NCBI RefSeq assembly: GCF_000718165.1
Contig: NZ_JOEY01000016.1
Location: 201,287-265,286 of the forward strand
Direction: 5' to 3'
Origin: Streptomyces fulvoviolaceus
GTDB taxonomy: Bacteria > Actinomycetota > Actinomycetes > Streptomycetales > Streptomycetaceae
Length of the DNA: 64,000 bases
Position 1 is the first letter of the stretch, and each line of letters begins with the position of its first letter. This document shows, piece by piece, positions 50,480-60,835 of the stretch. The translations under genes and the position numbers were made by a program. The notes below the pieces were generated by a model. That model saw only the letters and a program-made list of their open reading frames with translations. It was not told the origin of the DNA and made no database searches.

Positions 50480-51847
50480 GTGACCGCTGACTTGTCACAG
50501 CTCGTGAAGGCGTATGACGTGCGCGGAGTCGTCCCCGACCAGTGGGACGAGACACTGGCCGAGCTCTTCGGGGCCGCCTTCGTCCTGGTGACCGGCGCGA
50601 GCGCCATCGTGACCGGGCACGACATGCGGCCGTCGTCCCCCGGGCTGTCGCGTGCCTTCGCGCGCGGAGCGGCGGCACGCGGCGTGGACGTCACCGAGAT
50701 CGGGCTGTGCTCGACCGACCAGCTGTACTACGCCTCCGGCGCGCTGAACCTGCCGGGCGCCATGTTCACGGCCTCGCACAACCCGGCCCAGTACAACGGC
50801 ATCAAGATGTGCCGCGCGGGCGCCGCCCCGGTCGGCCAGGACACCGGCCTCGGCGAGATCCGCGAACTGGTCGAGCAATGGAGCGAGTCGGGCGCTCCGG
50901 AGACGGCGGCCGCCGAACCGGGCACGGTCACGCAGCGGGACACGTTGGAGGAATACGCGGCCCACCTCCTCTCCCTCGTCGACCTGACCTCCATCCGCCA
51001 CCTGAAGGTCGTCGTCGACGCGGGCAACGGCATGGGCGGCCACACCGTCCCGACGGTCTTCGACGGCCTGCCCCTGGACGTCGTCCCCATGTACTTCGAG
51101 CTGGACGGCACCTTCCCGAACCACGAGGCCAACCCGCTGGACCCGGCCAACATCGTCGACCTCCAGAAGCGGGTCCGTGAGGAGGGCGCCGACCTCGGCA
51201 TCGCCTTCGACGGCGACGCCGACCGCTGCTTCGTCGTCGACGAGCAGGGCGACCCGGCCTCCCCGTCCGCCGTCACCGCCCTCGTGGCCTCGCGCGAGCT
51301 CGCCAAGCACGGCGGCAAGGGCACGGTCATCCACAACCTGATCACCTCGTGGTCGGTCCCGGAGGTCGTGAAGGAGCATGGCGGCACCCCGGTTCGCACC
51401 CGCGTGGGCCACTCCTTCATCAAGGCCGAGATGGCCCGCACCGGCGCGATCTTCGGCGGCGAGCACTCCGCGCACTACTACTTCAAGGACTTCTGGAACG
51501 CCGACACGGGCATGCTGGCGGCGCTGCACGTCCTGGCGGCCCTGGGCGGCCAGGACGGCCCCCTGTCGTCCCTCGTCGCCCAGTACGACCGTTACGCCGG
51601 CTCCGGCGAGATCAACTCCACGGTCGCCGACCAGACGGACCGCCTCGCGGCCATCAAGGCGGCCTACGAGGGCCGCGAGGGCGTCACCCTGGACGAGCTG
51701 GACGGCCTGACGGTCACCGCCGCCGACTGGTGGTTCAACGTCCGCCCCTCCAACACGGAACCGCTGCTCCGCCTGAACGCGGAGGCCAGGGACGAGGCGA
51801 CGATGGCGAAGGTACGGGACGAGGCGCTGGAGATCATCCGGGGCTGA
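50480..51847 (+). CDS. manB: Phosphomannomutase/phosphoglucomutase
   Basis: 455 residues from a GTG at 50480 with AGAAGG upstream. Interconverts mannose-6-P and mannose-1-P (and the glucose forms). Catalytic Ser in FTASHNPAQYNG (about 94-105), metal loop in DGDADRCFVVD, sugar loop GGEHSAHYYF and phosphate loop in RPSNTEPLLRLN. Followed by a 150-bp repeat and then Trm112, SIS and manA genes on the same strand. Supplies mannose-1-phosphate for GDP-mannose, probably with the manC-like enzyme at 35.9 kb. Confidence 0.95.
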   Translation: MTADLSQLVKAYDVRGVVPDQWDETLAELFGAAFVLVTGASAIVTGHDMRPSSPGLSRAFARGAAARGVDVTEIGLCSTDQLYYASGALNLPGAMFTASHNPAQYNGIKMCRAGAAPVGQDTGLGEIRELVEQWSESGAPETAAAEPGTVTQRDTLEEYAAHLLSLVDLTSIRHLKVVVDAGNGMGGHTVPTVFDGLPLDVVPMYFELDGTFPNHEANPLDPANIVDLQKRVREEGADLGIAFDGDADRCFVVDEQGDPASPSAVTALVASRELAKHGGKGTVIHNLITSWSVPEVVKEHGGTPVRTRVGHSFIKAEMARTGAIFGGEHSAHYYFKDFWNADTGMLAALHVLAALGGQDGPLSSLVAQYDRYAGSGEINSTVADQTDRLAAIKAAYEGREGVTLDELDGLTVTAADWWFNVRPSNTEPLLRLNAEARDEATMAKVRDEALEIIRG

Positions 51848-51855
51848 CATGCCTT

Positions 51856-52000
51856 TCAGCCCGTCCGGCGTTTGAGGACGAGGCCGTTCAGGCCGATGGA
51901 GGTCCAGGGGGCGGAGCCCCTGGGCCGGGGTCGAAGGGGCGGCGCCCCTGGGGACGGGGAAGGGCGGCGGGGGCGAGCTGCATCCATCAGCGGCTCCGCC
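51856..52000. repeat. About 150-bp intergenic interspersed repeat, copy 2
   Basis: Shares with 37041-37190 the opening TCAGCCCGTCCGGCGTTTGA, the GGACGAGGCCGTTCAGGCCG block, a stem around GGGGCGGAGCCCC, another around GGCGGCGCCCC, and the end CATCCATCAGCGGCTCCGCC. It begins nine bases after the manB stop codon and may act as its terminator. Confidence 0.88.
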
Positions 52001-52111
52001 ACGGGCGACGGCACCCCCAACACGCCCGAACCCACCGACCCGCCCCCACCGGCGGTACCCTGACCAGGCACATCCGCACCAGCACACGTAGCCCCCTCGA
52101 AGGGAACCCCC

Positions 52112-52282
52112 ATGCCGCTCGAAGCCGGCCTCCTGGAGATCCTCGCCTGCCCGGCCTGTCACGCCCCCCTCAAGGAGCAGGACACCGAGCTGATCTGCAC
52201 CGGCCAGGACTGCGGCCTGGCGTACCCCGTCCGCGACGGCATCCCCGTACTGCTCGTCGACGAGGCCCGCCGCCCCGCGTAA
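52112..52282 (+). CDS. Trm112-family small zinc-ribbon protein
   Basis: 56 residues. [14 protein letters not shown] at residues 7-20 and [20 protein letters not shown] at 29-48 are the Trm112/UPF0434 pattern: four Cys in two pairs bind zinc, followed by the conserved [11 protein letters not shown] strand. Trm112 proteins activate partner methyltransferases. It lies between manB and the SIS-domain gene, a conserved actinomycete context. RBS is AAGGGAA. Confidence 0.9.
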   Translation: MPLEAGLLEILACPACHAPLKEQDTELICTGQDCGLAYPVRDGIPVLLVDEARRPA

Positions 52283-52382
52283 GCGACACCGCGACAACCC
52301 GCCGCCCCAGGCGACCCAGCGACAACCCGGCGTCCCGGAGACCCGCGAAACCGACGACCCGGCGATCGGAGGCTGCCGCCCC

Positions 52383-53516
52383 ATGCTCGACGAATCGCTG
52401 CTCGACACCCCCGAGGCACTCTCGGAGGCCGACCACCGAGGCCTGCTCCGCGGCGCCGCCGAGGCCGGCGCCCGCGTCCGCACCGCCGCCCGGCACGCCG
52501 CCGAGGCCGGCGTCCAGGACCTGAAACCGGACGGTCGCCCCCGCGCCGTCCTCATCGCGGGCCCCGGCGCCGCCGCCACCTGCGTCGCCGACCTCCTCGG
52601 CACGCTCGCCGGCGCCGGCAGCCCCGTCACCCGCCTGGCCCCCAGCGGCGTCGCCCCCGCGGCGGGCGCCCTGCGCTGGGAGCTCCCCGGCTGGACCGGC
52701 TCGGTCGACCTGCTCCTGATCGCCACCCCCGACGGCACCGAGCCGGGCCTGTCCCTGCTCGCCGACCAGGCCTACCGCCGCGGCTGCACGGTCGTCGCCG
52801 TGGCCCCCGCCCGCACCCCGCTCAGCGAAGCGGTGGAAGGCGCCCACGGCCTCTTCGTACCGATGGCGACGGCCCCGTACGACGAGCAGCAGGACACACC
52901 CCTCGCCGCGTCCGCCCCCGGCGTCCTGTGGGCGCTGCTCACCCCGCTCCTCGCGATCCTCGACCGCACGGGCCTGCTCACCGCCCCGCCCGACGCCATC
53001 GAGAAGGTCGCCGACCGCCTCGACAACATCGCCGAGCGCTGCGGCCCCGCCATCGCGACCTACAGCAACCCCGCCAAGACCCTGGCCGCCGAGCTCGCCG
53101 ACGCGCTCCCGGTGATCTGGACCGAGGGCACCTCCGCCGGCCCCGCGGGACGCCGTTTCGCCGCCGCTCTCGCCGAGCTCGCCGGCCGCCCCGCCCTGGT
53201 CTCCGAACTGCCCGAGGCACTCGCCGCCCACAACGCGCTCCTCGCCGGCCGGCTCGCCGCCGGCGCCGACCCCGAGGACTTCTTCCGCGATCGCGTCGAG
53301 GAGGCGCCCGCCCTGCACGCGCGCGTGGTGCTGCTCCGCGACCGCCCGCTCGGCGGCCTGACCGCCGCCCCGGCCGCCCGCGACCTGGTCCTCAGCCACG
53401 ACACCCCGATCAGCGAACTGGAGCCGGAGCCCGGCGGCGAGCTGGAGACCCTCGCGGAACTGATCGCCGTCACGGATTTCGCCGCCGTTTACCTGGCGCT
53501 CGCTTCGGGGGCCTGA
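52383..53516 (+). CDS. SIS-domain phosphosugar isomerase-like protein
   Basis: 377 residues. Sugar isomerase fold: AVLIAGPGAAATCVADLLG near 55-73, LLLIATPDGTEPGLSLL near 113-129 and the C-terminal PGI/PMI part with TYSNPAKTLAAELADALPVIWTEG. It resembles bifunctional phosphoglucose/phosphomannose isomerases, but several substrate-binding segments look diverged, so activity is uncertain. It is placed immediately before manA, with 41 bp between. Confidence 0.83.
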   Translation: MLDESLLDTPEALSEADHRGLLRGAAEAGARVRTAARHAAEAGVQDLKPDGRPRAVLIAGPGAAATCVADLLGTLAGAGSPVTRLAPSGVAPAAGALRWELPGWTGSVDLLLIATPDGTEPGLSLLADQAYRRGCTVVAVAPARTPLSEAVEGAHGLFVPMATAPYDEQQDTPLAASAPGVLWALLTPLLAILDRTGLLTAPPDAIEKVADRLDNIAERCGPAIATYSNPAKTLAAELADALPVIWTEGTSAGPAGRRFAAALAELAGRPALVSELPEALAAHNALLAGRLAAGADPEDFFRDRVEEAPALHARVVLLRDRPLGGLTAAPAARDLVLSHDTPISELEPEPGGELETLAELIAVTDFAAVYLALASGA

Positions 53517-53557
53517 TCATGCCCAGGACGCTCTGACCGCCGTACAGAAAGAACCCG

Positions 53558-54709
53558 ATGGACCGCCTCGACAACACCATCCGCCCCTACGCCTGGGGTT
53601 CGACCACCGCGATCCCGCAACTGCTCGCCGTCGAGCCGACCGGTGAACCGCAGGCGGAGATGTGGATGGGGGCCCACCCCGGCGCCCCCTCGCGCACCGA
53701 CCGAGGCACGCTCGTCGAGGTGATCGACGCGGACCCCTCGCGCGAGCTGGGGGAAGAGGCGGTCGCCAAGTTCGGCCCCCGCCTGCCCTTCCTCCTCAAG
53801 ATCCTCGCCGCCGGCGCCCCGCTCTCCCTCCAGGTGCACCCCAACCTGGAGCAGGCGAAGGAGGGTTACGAGGACGAGGAGCGCCGCGGCATCCCCGTGG
53901 ACGTCGGCCACCGCAACTACAAGGACGCCAACCACAAGCCCGAACTGATCTGCGCGCTCACCGAGTTCGACGGTCTGTGCGGCTTCCGCGACCCCGCGCG
54001 GGCCGCCGACCTGCTCGACGGCCTGGGCGTCGACACCCTCAAGCCGTACGTCGATCTGCTGCACGCCCACCCGGAGGACGCGGCCCTGCGCGAGGTGCTG
54101 ACGGCCGTACTCACCGCGGACCGCGAGGAGATGGCCCACACGGTCGCCGAGGCCGCGGCCGCCTGCGCCCGCCTAGGCGGCGAGTACGCCCCCTACGCGG
54201 ACATCGCCCACCACTACCCGGGCGACCCGGGCGTCATCGCCGCCATGCTGCTGAACCACGTCCGACTGCAGCCCGGCGAGGCCCTGTTCCTCGGCGCCGG
54301 CATCCCGCACGCCTACCTGAACGGCCTCGGCGTCGAGATCATGGCCAACTCCGACAACGTCCTGCGCTGCGGCCTGACCCCCAAGCACGTCGACGTCCCC
54401 GAACTCCTGCGCATCGTCCGCTTCGAGGCCGCCGACCCCGGCGTCCTGCGCCCCGAGGCGTCCCCGGACGGCGAGGAGGTCTACGAGACCCCGATCGACG
54501 AGTTCCGCCTGTCCCGCTACGTCCTCCCCGAGGGCGCCGCCGTCCACGACCTCACGCGCGCGACCCCGCAGATCCTGCTCTGCACGGCGGGTTCCGTACG
54601 GGCGGGGGAGCACGAGCTGACCCCTGGTCAGTCGGTCTTCGTAGCTGCGGGCGAGGAGGCCGAGTTGTCCGGTGTGGGCACGGCCTTCCGGGCCACTGTG
54701 ATCGTATGA
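53558..54709 (+). CDS. manA: Mannose-6-phosphate isomerase, class I
   Basis: 383 residues. Zinc enzyme converting fructose-6-P and mannose-6-P. Features: RPYAWGSTTAIPQLL at the N terminus, AEMWMGAHPGAPS, LSLQVHPNLEQAKEGYEDE with the first zinc ligands (Gln, His), KDANHKPELICALTEFDGLCGF, GAGIPHAYLNGLGVEIMANSDN with the last ligand and active-site segment. Works with manB to channel carbon into GDP-mannose. Confidence 0.95.
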   Translation: MDRLDNTIRPYAWGSTTAIPQLLAVEPTGEPQAEMWMGAHPGAPSRTDRGTLVEVIDADPSRELGEEAVAKFGPRLPFLLKILAAGAPLSLQVHPNLEQAKEGYEDEERRGIPVDVGHRNYKDANHKPELICALTEFDGLCGFRDPARAADLLDGLGVDTLKPYVDLLHAHPEDAALREVLTAVLTADREEMAHTVAEAAAACARLGGEYAPYADIAHHYPGDPGVIAAMLLNHVRLQPGEALFLGAGIPHAYLNGLGVEIMANSDNVLRCGLTPKHVDVPELLRIVRFEAADPGVLRPEASPDGEEVYETPIDEFRLSRYVLPEGAAVHDLTRATPQILLCTAGSVRAGEHELTPGQSVFVAAGEEAELSGVGTAFRATVIV

Positions 54710-54845
54710 CCGGCACTGTGGATACCTGACGCGCTGCTCCCCGACGGGGCTGCAAGAATGGCCCACCGGCAAAGGACGGGCAAAGGCGGCGGGCCAGGCT
54801 CTGGCCCCGCGCAGGCGTACGAAGGCGAAGGGACAACGCGAACAC

Positions 54846-55826
54846 ATGAGCGCGTCAGGCGGAACCAAGGCGATCGTGGCGGCACTCGCCGCCAACCTCG
54901 CGATCGCGGTAGCGAAGTTCGTGGCGTTCCTCTTCAGCGGATCGTCGTCGATGCTCGCCGAGTCCGTGCACTCGCTCGCGGACTCCGGCAACCAGGGCCT
55001 GCTGCTTCTCGGGGGCAAGAAGGCCCAGCGCGAGGCGACCCCGCAGCACCCCTTCGGCTACGGCCGCGAGCGCTACATCTACGCCTTCCTCGTCTCGATC
55101 GTCCTCTTCTCGGTCGGCGGCATGTTCGCGATCTACGAGGGCTACGAGAAGATCAAGCACCCGCACGAGATCGAGCACTGGTACTGGCCGGTGGGCGTCC
55201 TGGTGTTCGCGATCATCGCCGAGACCTTCTCCTTCCGCACGGCCATCAAGGAGTCCAACCCCCTGCGTGCCGGGAAGTCATGGAAGGACTTCGTCCGGCA
55301 CGCCAAGGCCCCTGAGCTGCCCGTGGTCCTCCTGGAGGACCTGGGCGCGCTCGTCGGCCTGATCCTGGCCCTCGGCGGCGTGGGTCTGGCCCTGGCGACC
55401 GGCGACGGCGTCTGGGACGGCATCGGCACCCTCTGCATCGGCATCCTGCTCATCCTGATCGCCCTCGTCCTGGCCGTCGAGACCAAGTCCCTGCTGCTCG
55501 GCGAGGCGGCGGGCATCGAAGAGGTCAAGAAGATCGAGGCCGCGGTCGTCGACGGCGACACCGTCACCGGCATCATCCACATGCGCACGCTCCACCTCGG
55601 TCCCGAGGAGCTGCTGGTCGCCGCCAAGGTCGCCGTCCAGCACGACGACACGGCCGCCGAGGTCGCCTCCGCCATCAACGCCGCCGAGGCCCGCATCCGC
55701 GAGGCCGTCCCGATCGCCCGCGTGATCTACCTCGAACCGGACATCTACAGCGAGACCGAGGCCGCCAAGGGCGCCGACCGCGAGGCCACACCCGGGGGAC
55801 CGGCCCCGCACCCTGCCGAGCACTGA
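54846..55826 (+). CDS. Cation diffusion facilitator (CDF) transporter
   Basis: 326 residues. Six membrane helices in the first 215 residues with SVHSLADSGNQGLLLLG (metal-site Asp in helix II), followed by a cytoplasmic metal-sensing domain (about 225-300). The segment HPFGYGRERYIYAFLVSI is typical of the FieF/ZT_dimer-lacking actinomycete type. Exports Zn, Fe, Mn or Co as a dimer; specificity cannot be read from the motif alone. Followed by a strong terminator. Confidence 0.92.
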   Translation: MSASGGTKAIVAALAANLAIAVAKFVAFLFSGSSSMLAESVHSLADSGNQGLLLLGGKKAQREATPQHPFGYGRERYIYAFLVSIVLFSVGGMFAIYEGYEKIKHPHEIEHWYWPVGVLVFAIIAETFSFRTAIKESNPLRAGKSWKDFVRHAKAPELPVVLLEDLGALVGLILALGGVGLALATGDGVWDGIGTLCIGILLILIALVLAVETKSLLLGEAAGIEEVKKIEAAVVDGDTVTGIIHMRTLHLGPEELLVAAKVAVQHDDTAAEVASAINAAEARIREAVPIARVIYLEPDIYSETEAAKGADREATPGGPAPHPAEH

Positions 55827-55853
55827 TTCCCAGTAGTACGGCTTCCCAGTAGT

Positions 55854-55900
55854 ACGGCCGACGGGGCCCGCCGAGTCACTCGGTGGGCCCCGTCGGCCGT
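55854..55900. terminator. Very long bidirectional hairpin terminator
   Basis: A 22-bp stem (55854-55875 with 55879-55900) with one G-T pair and a 3-base loop, between the convergent CDF and signal peptidase genes. It is preceded by a tandem repeat TTCCCAGTAGTACGGC at 55828-55858. Confidence 0.85.
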
Positions 55901-55902
55901 CG

Positions 55903-56571
55903 TCACATCTGCACCATCCACGGCGGCTGCACGGGCACCCGCCCCCGCTGCCGCACGGCCAGCGCGGCGATCCCCAGGCCGATCCCGGTGAGCCCGGCCA
56001 GTAGCCCCACCAACGCGCCCAGGCCGAGCAGCACCGGCCCGGTGTAGTCGTCCGTCACGCGGCCCCGCACCGCTCCGACGGGCACCGTCCCGTCGTGGTC
56101 GTCGGCGAAGGACCGGGAGTCCCGCGAGTTCAGCCGGTGATCGCCGAGCACGAACAGCCGGCCTTCCGGCACCTTCACGTCGTACGGCTGCATCCCGTTG
56201 GCGATGCCGTCCGCCACGTACGGCTCGTCGAGCGGCTTCCCGTTGACGGTGAGCCGCTCGTCCTCGCCCTCGCCCGTGCAGCACACGATGTGATCGCCGC
56301 CCACGCCGATGACTCGCTGCATGACGGCGCCGTCGAAGAGATAGCGCTCGGGCGCCGTGTAGAGCACCACGTCACCGCGGTGCACCTCGGTCCCGTCGAC
56401 GCGCTCGTAGATCAACTGCTGCCCGGGCTCGTACGTCGGCGTCATGCTCTCGCTCGACACTCTGCTCCCGTGGTACCCCGTCCACACGGCCACCAGGGAC
56501 CCGATCGTCAACAACAGCCCCAGCGGTCCCAACACCCCCGCCGAGACTCCCAGTTTCCGCGCCCTGCTCAT
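55903..56571 (-). CDS. Signal peptidase I-like protein with Gln at the catalytic Lys position
   Basis: 222 residues from the ATG at 56571 with GGGAGGGAGC upstream. N-terminal membrane anchor (about 8-31), Ser42 in SSESMTPTYEPGQ (box B), RGDVVLY (box C), and GDHRLNSRDSR (box E), plus a C-terminal membrane helix (about 178-204). The box D segment, normally (V)KRVIGLPGD with the general-base Lys, reads VMQRVIGVGGDH, placing Gln85 where Lys is expected. The protein may be inactive, use another base, or be misaligned by me. Cleavage of signal peptides is the family role. Confidence 0.85.
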   Translation of the reverse strand: MSRARKLGVSAGVLGPLGLLLTIGSLVAVWTGYHGSRVSSESMTPTYEPGQQLIYERVDGTEVHRGDVVLYTAPERYLFDGAVMQRVIGVGGDHIVCCTGEGEDERLTVNGKPLDEPYVADGIANGMQPYDVKVPEGRLFVLGDHRLNSRDSRSFADDHDGTVPVGAVRGRVTDDYTGPVLLGLGALVGLLAGLTGIGLGIAALAVRQRGRVPVQPPWMVQM

Positions 56572-56699
56572 CGCCGCTCCCTCCCCACGCGGAACTCCCG
56601 CGCGCGCAGAGGGTATCGGCTGTCTGTGGAACACCTGTGCGGGCCCGCGTCCTTTGTGCCTCGCGCTTTGTGCCTCGTGCACGGACGCGGGCCCGTCGA

Positions 56700-58745
56700 C
56701 TACCGGACCTCGCTCAGCACACCGAGGACGGCCCGCTCGTCCAGCGCGGTGGTGAGCCGCTCCCGGAACCCGGGATCCATCAGCTTCCGCGACAGCAACG
56801 CCAGGATCCGCAGATGCTCGTCACCTGCGGCCGCCTCCGGCACGGAGATCATGAAGACCAGCTTGGCCTTCGTACCGTCCAGCGATCCCCACTCGATGCC
56901 TTCGTCGGACCGCGCGAACCCGACCACGGGTGCGGTCACCGCATCCGTCTTGGCGTGCGGGATCGCGATCTCCTCACCGAGCCCGGTCGTCCCCTGCTCC
57001 TCGCGCCGCAACGCCGTCGCCACCAGCTCGTCCACGTCCGCGACCTTGCCGGTCCGCGCCAGCAGCTCCGCCATCTCCCGGATGGCAGCCTCCTTGTCGC
57101 GCGCGTCGAGGCCGACCTTCACGGTCTGCTCGGTGAGGTAGCCGGAGAGGACCTCATGGTCGGCGTCGGCTGTCGTTCCGGCCGGAGCACTCACGGACAC
57201 GGCCTTCTGCCCTACGGCCGTTCCGGCGCCCACTCCGACGAGGGCGGGCTGGGGTCCGGTCACGCCCACGCCGACGACCGGCGCACCCTTCCGCTTCCGC
57301 TCGCTGATGTCGACCAGGGTGACCGTCGTCAGCGCGGTGACTGCCGTGCCGATCGCCACGGCCACGAAGAACATCGGCACACCGCTCACCGCACCCAGCA
57401 CCGCCACGATCGGCCCGCCGTGCGGCACCGCGTCCTCGACCCCGGCGACCCCGGCGATCGCACCGGCCACCGCGCCCCCGAGCATGTTGGCCGGAATGAC
57501 CTGCGCGGGCCGCGCCGCCGCGAACGGGATCGCACCCTCCGAGATACCGAAGCAGCCCATGAACAGTGAGGCGAGCCCTGTCTCCCGCTCCTGCTCGGTG
57601 TACAGCCGCTTGCGTATCAGCGTGGCCAGACCCTGGCCCAACGGCATGACGGGGATCGCGGCCGCGCACATCCCCATGACCGTCTGGTTGCCGGTCGCGA
57701 TGAGCCCCGCGCCGAACAGGAACGCCGTCTTGTTGACCGGCCCGCCCATGTCGAACGCGATCATGAGCCCGAGGATCGCTCCGAGCAGGATCGCGCTCGT
57801 GCCCGTCATCCCGCTGAGCCAGCTCGTCAGGTGCTCGAACACCCAGGAGATCGGCTTCCCGATGACGTAGATGAAGAACAGCCCCAGCGCCGTGGTCGCC
57901 ACGATCGGGATCACGATGATCGGCATGATCGGCTGCACGAACTTCGGAACCTTGACCTTCTTGATCCACAACACCAGATACCCGGCGAGGAACCCGGTCA
58001 CGATCGCCCCGATGAACCCGGCACCCGCCTTGGAGTCGTACAACGACCCGGTGTTGGCGATCCAGCCACCGATCATGCCGGGGACCAGGGCGGGGCGGTC
58101 GCCTATCGCGTAGGCGATGTATCCGGACAGGATCGGCACCATCAGCGTGAAGCCGATGACACCGATGTTGTTCACGTCCATCCAGAAGGAGTCCTTCGGG
58201 ATGACCAGGCCGCCGGACGGATCGGTGTGCCCGCCCAGCGAGAGCGAGATCGCGATCAGCAACCCGCCGACCACCACGAACGGGATCATGTAACTGACCC
58301 CGTTCATCAGCGCCTTGTACGCGACACTCCGCTCCTTGCCGCCGTCGGCCGGAGACGATGCGGATGGGACACCACCCTGCTCGTACACCGGCGCCGACTG
58401 CACCCGCTCGATCAACCGCTCGGGATGGTGAATACCCTCCGCCACGCCGACGGTCAGGACCCGCTTGCCCACGAATCGGCTCAGGTCCACGTCCTTGTCC
58501 GCGGCGATGATGATTCCGTCCGCGGTGTTGACATCGTTGTCATCGAGGACGTTTTCGGCCCCGATCGATCCTTGTGTCTCCACCTTCATGTCGATGCCAC
58601 GGCTCTCGGCAGCCTGTGCGAGCTTTTCCGCGGCCATGTACGTGTGAGCGATGCCGGTCGGGCATGCGGTCACCGCGAGCAGCTTCACGCGCCTGCGCTC
58701 GCCTTCGCCGCCGCCCGTGGGGGGAGGGCCGGCCGGACTGGTCAC
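56700..58745 (-). CDS. Fructose-family PTS permease, domain order IIB-IIC-IIA
   Basis: 681 residues from a GTG with TAGGAGAT upstream. IIB (about 20-115) has phosphocysteine Cys28 in VTACPTGIAHTYMAAE. IIC (about 145-475) has about ten helices including GISEGAIPFAAARPAQVIPANM and DMGGPVNKTAFLFG. IIA (about 535-675) has the phospho-His in EEIAIPHAKTDAVTAP. Takes up and phosphorylates fructose or a similar hexose or hexitol. No fruK or fruR-type gene is adjacent, and FruA proteins usually read A-B-C. Confidence 0.92.
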   Translation of the reverse strand: MTSPAGPPPTGGGEGERRRVKLLAVTACPTGIAHTYMAAEKLAQAAESRGIDMKVETQGSIGAENVLDDNDVNTADGIIIAADKDVDLSRFVGKRVLTVGVAEGIHHPERLIERVQSAPVYEQGGVPSASSPADGGKERSVAYKALMNGVSYMIPFVVVGGLLIAISLSLGGHTDPSGGLVIPKDSFWMDVNNIGVIGFTLMVPILSGYIAYAIGDRPALVPGMIGGWIANTGSLYDSKAGAGFIGAIVTGFLAGYLVLWIKKVKVPKFVQPIMPIIVIPIVATTALGLFFIYVIGKPISWVFEHLTSWLSGMTGTSAILLGAILGLMIAFDMGGPVNKTAFLFGAGLIATGNQTVMGMCAAAIPVMPLGQGLATLIRKRLYTEQERETGLASLFMGCFGISEGAIPFAAARPAQVIPANMLGGAVAGAIAGVAGVEDAVPHGGPIVAVLGAVSGVPMFFVAVAIGTAVTALTTVTLVDISERKRKGAPVVGVGVTGPQPALVGVGAGTAVGQKAVSVSAPAGTTADADHEVLSGYLTEQTVKVGLDARDKEAAIREMAELLARTGKVADVDELVATALRREEQGTTGLGEEIAIPHAKTDAVTAPVVGFARSDEGIEWGSLDGTKAKLVFMISVPEAAAGDEHLRILALLSRKLMDPGFRERLTTALDERAVLGVLSEVR

Positions 58746-59214
58746 GTCGATCTCCTAACGCCTTTGTCAGCGGAAACGTCGTCCCGGACGCCCCGCAAGA
58801 TCGATTCGGATGCTCCGATCTCCTCGCATCCTCCATCACGTGCCCTGGCCGTCCAAGGAGCAAAAGTCCCTGAACAACCCGGTCTGTTGCCTCCTGTTCC
58901 GTCGTTCGTAGGTGTCTTGTTATCGCTGTCCAGGCCTCCCGCTCCGGAAGCCGAAGACGCCCTGTGATCGGATCGATGGGTTCTGAGGCGGACTGGGGAC
59001 GTCCGGGCCGACCGGTGTAGCTTGGGACGGAGCCAGACGTCGCTGCTGATGGCGGTCGGGCGGTCCCACCGCGGACCGGCCGAGGGAGAGAGGGCCTCCG
59101 ACGGACTGCGCTGCGCGCACCGGGCATGCCTGTGTCCTCTTCGGGCACCCCTGTGTCCGTCGCCGCGCAGACCAGCCGTACCCACCTCGCCCCAACCCCG
59201 AGGAGCAGCTCGTT
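58746..59214. other. Long leader region between PTS gene and ahcY
   Basis: 469 bp. A GTGTAGCTT -10-like box near 59015-59023 could serve ahcY. The following 190-base leader is GC-rich with possible hairpins but shows none of the conserved SAH- or SAM-riboswitch cores I looked for. The left part must hold the PTS promoter. Confidence 0.5.
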
Positions 59215-60672
<1,458 letters not shown>

Positions 60673-60753
60673 GCGGCCCAGCCGCTGAGCAGCAACCGGA
60701 GCCCGTGAGGAGCGCGTCGGTGCGCTGACGCGCCCTCACCAGAAGGTCTCCGA

Positions 60754-60788
60754 GGCAGGCCCCCGCACCCCCGTGTCGGGGGCCTGCC
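60754..60788 (+). terminator. ahcY terminator
   Basis: 12-bp stem GGCAGGCCCCCG / CGGGGGCCTGCC with an 11-base loop, followed by CCTTT, about 82 bp past the ahcY stop. Confidence 0.8.
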
Positions 60789-60835
60789 CCTTTGGCCCGT
60801 GCGGCCGGACCAGCCCGTCAAGACCCAGGACCCCC

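Noticed and set aside
59020..59214. SAH or SAM riboswitch in the ahcY leader
   Set aside because: I looked for the conserved cores of these riboswitches and could not find them; CCGAGGAGCAGCTCG near the start codon is better explained as the ribosome-binding region.
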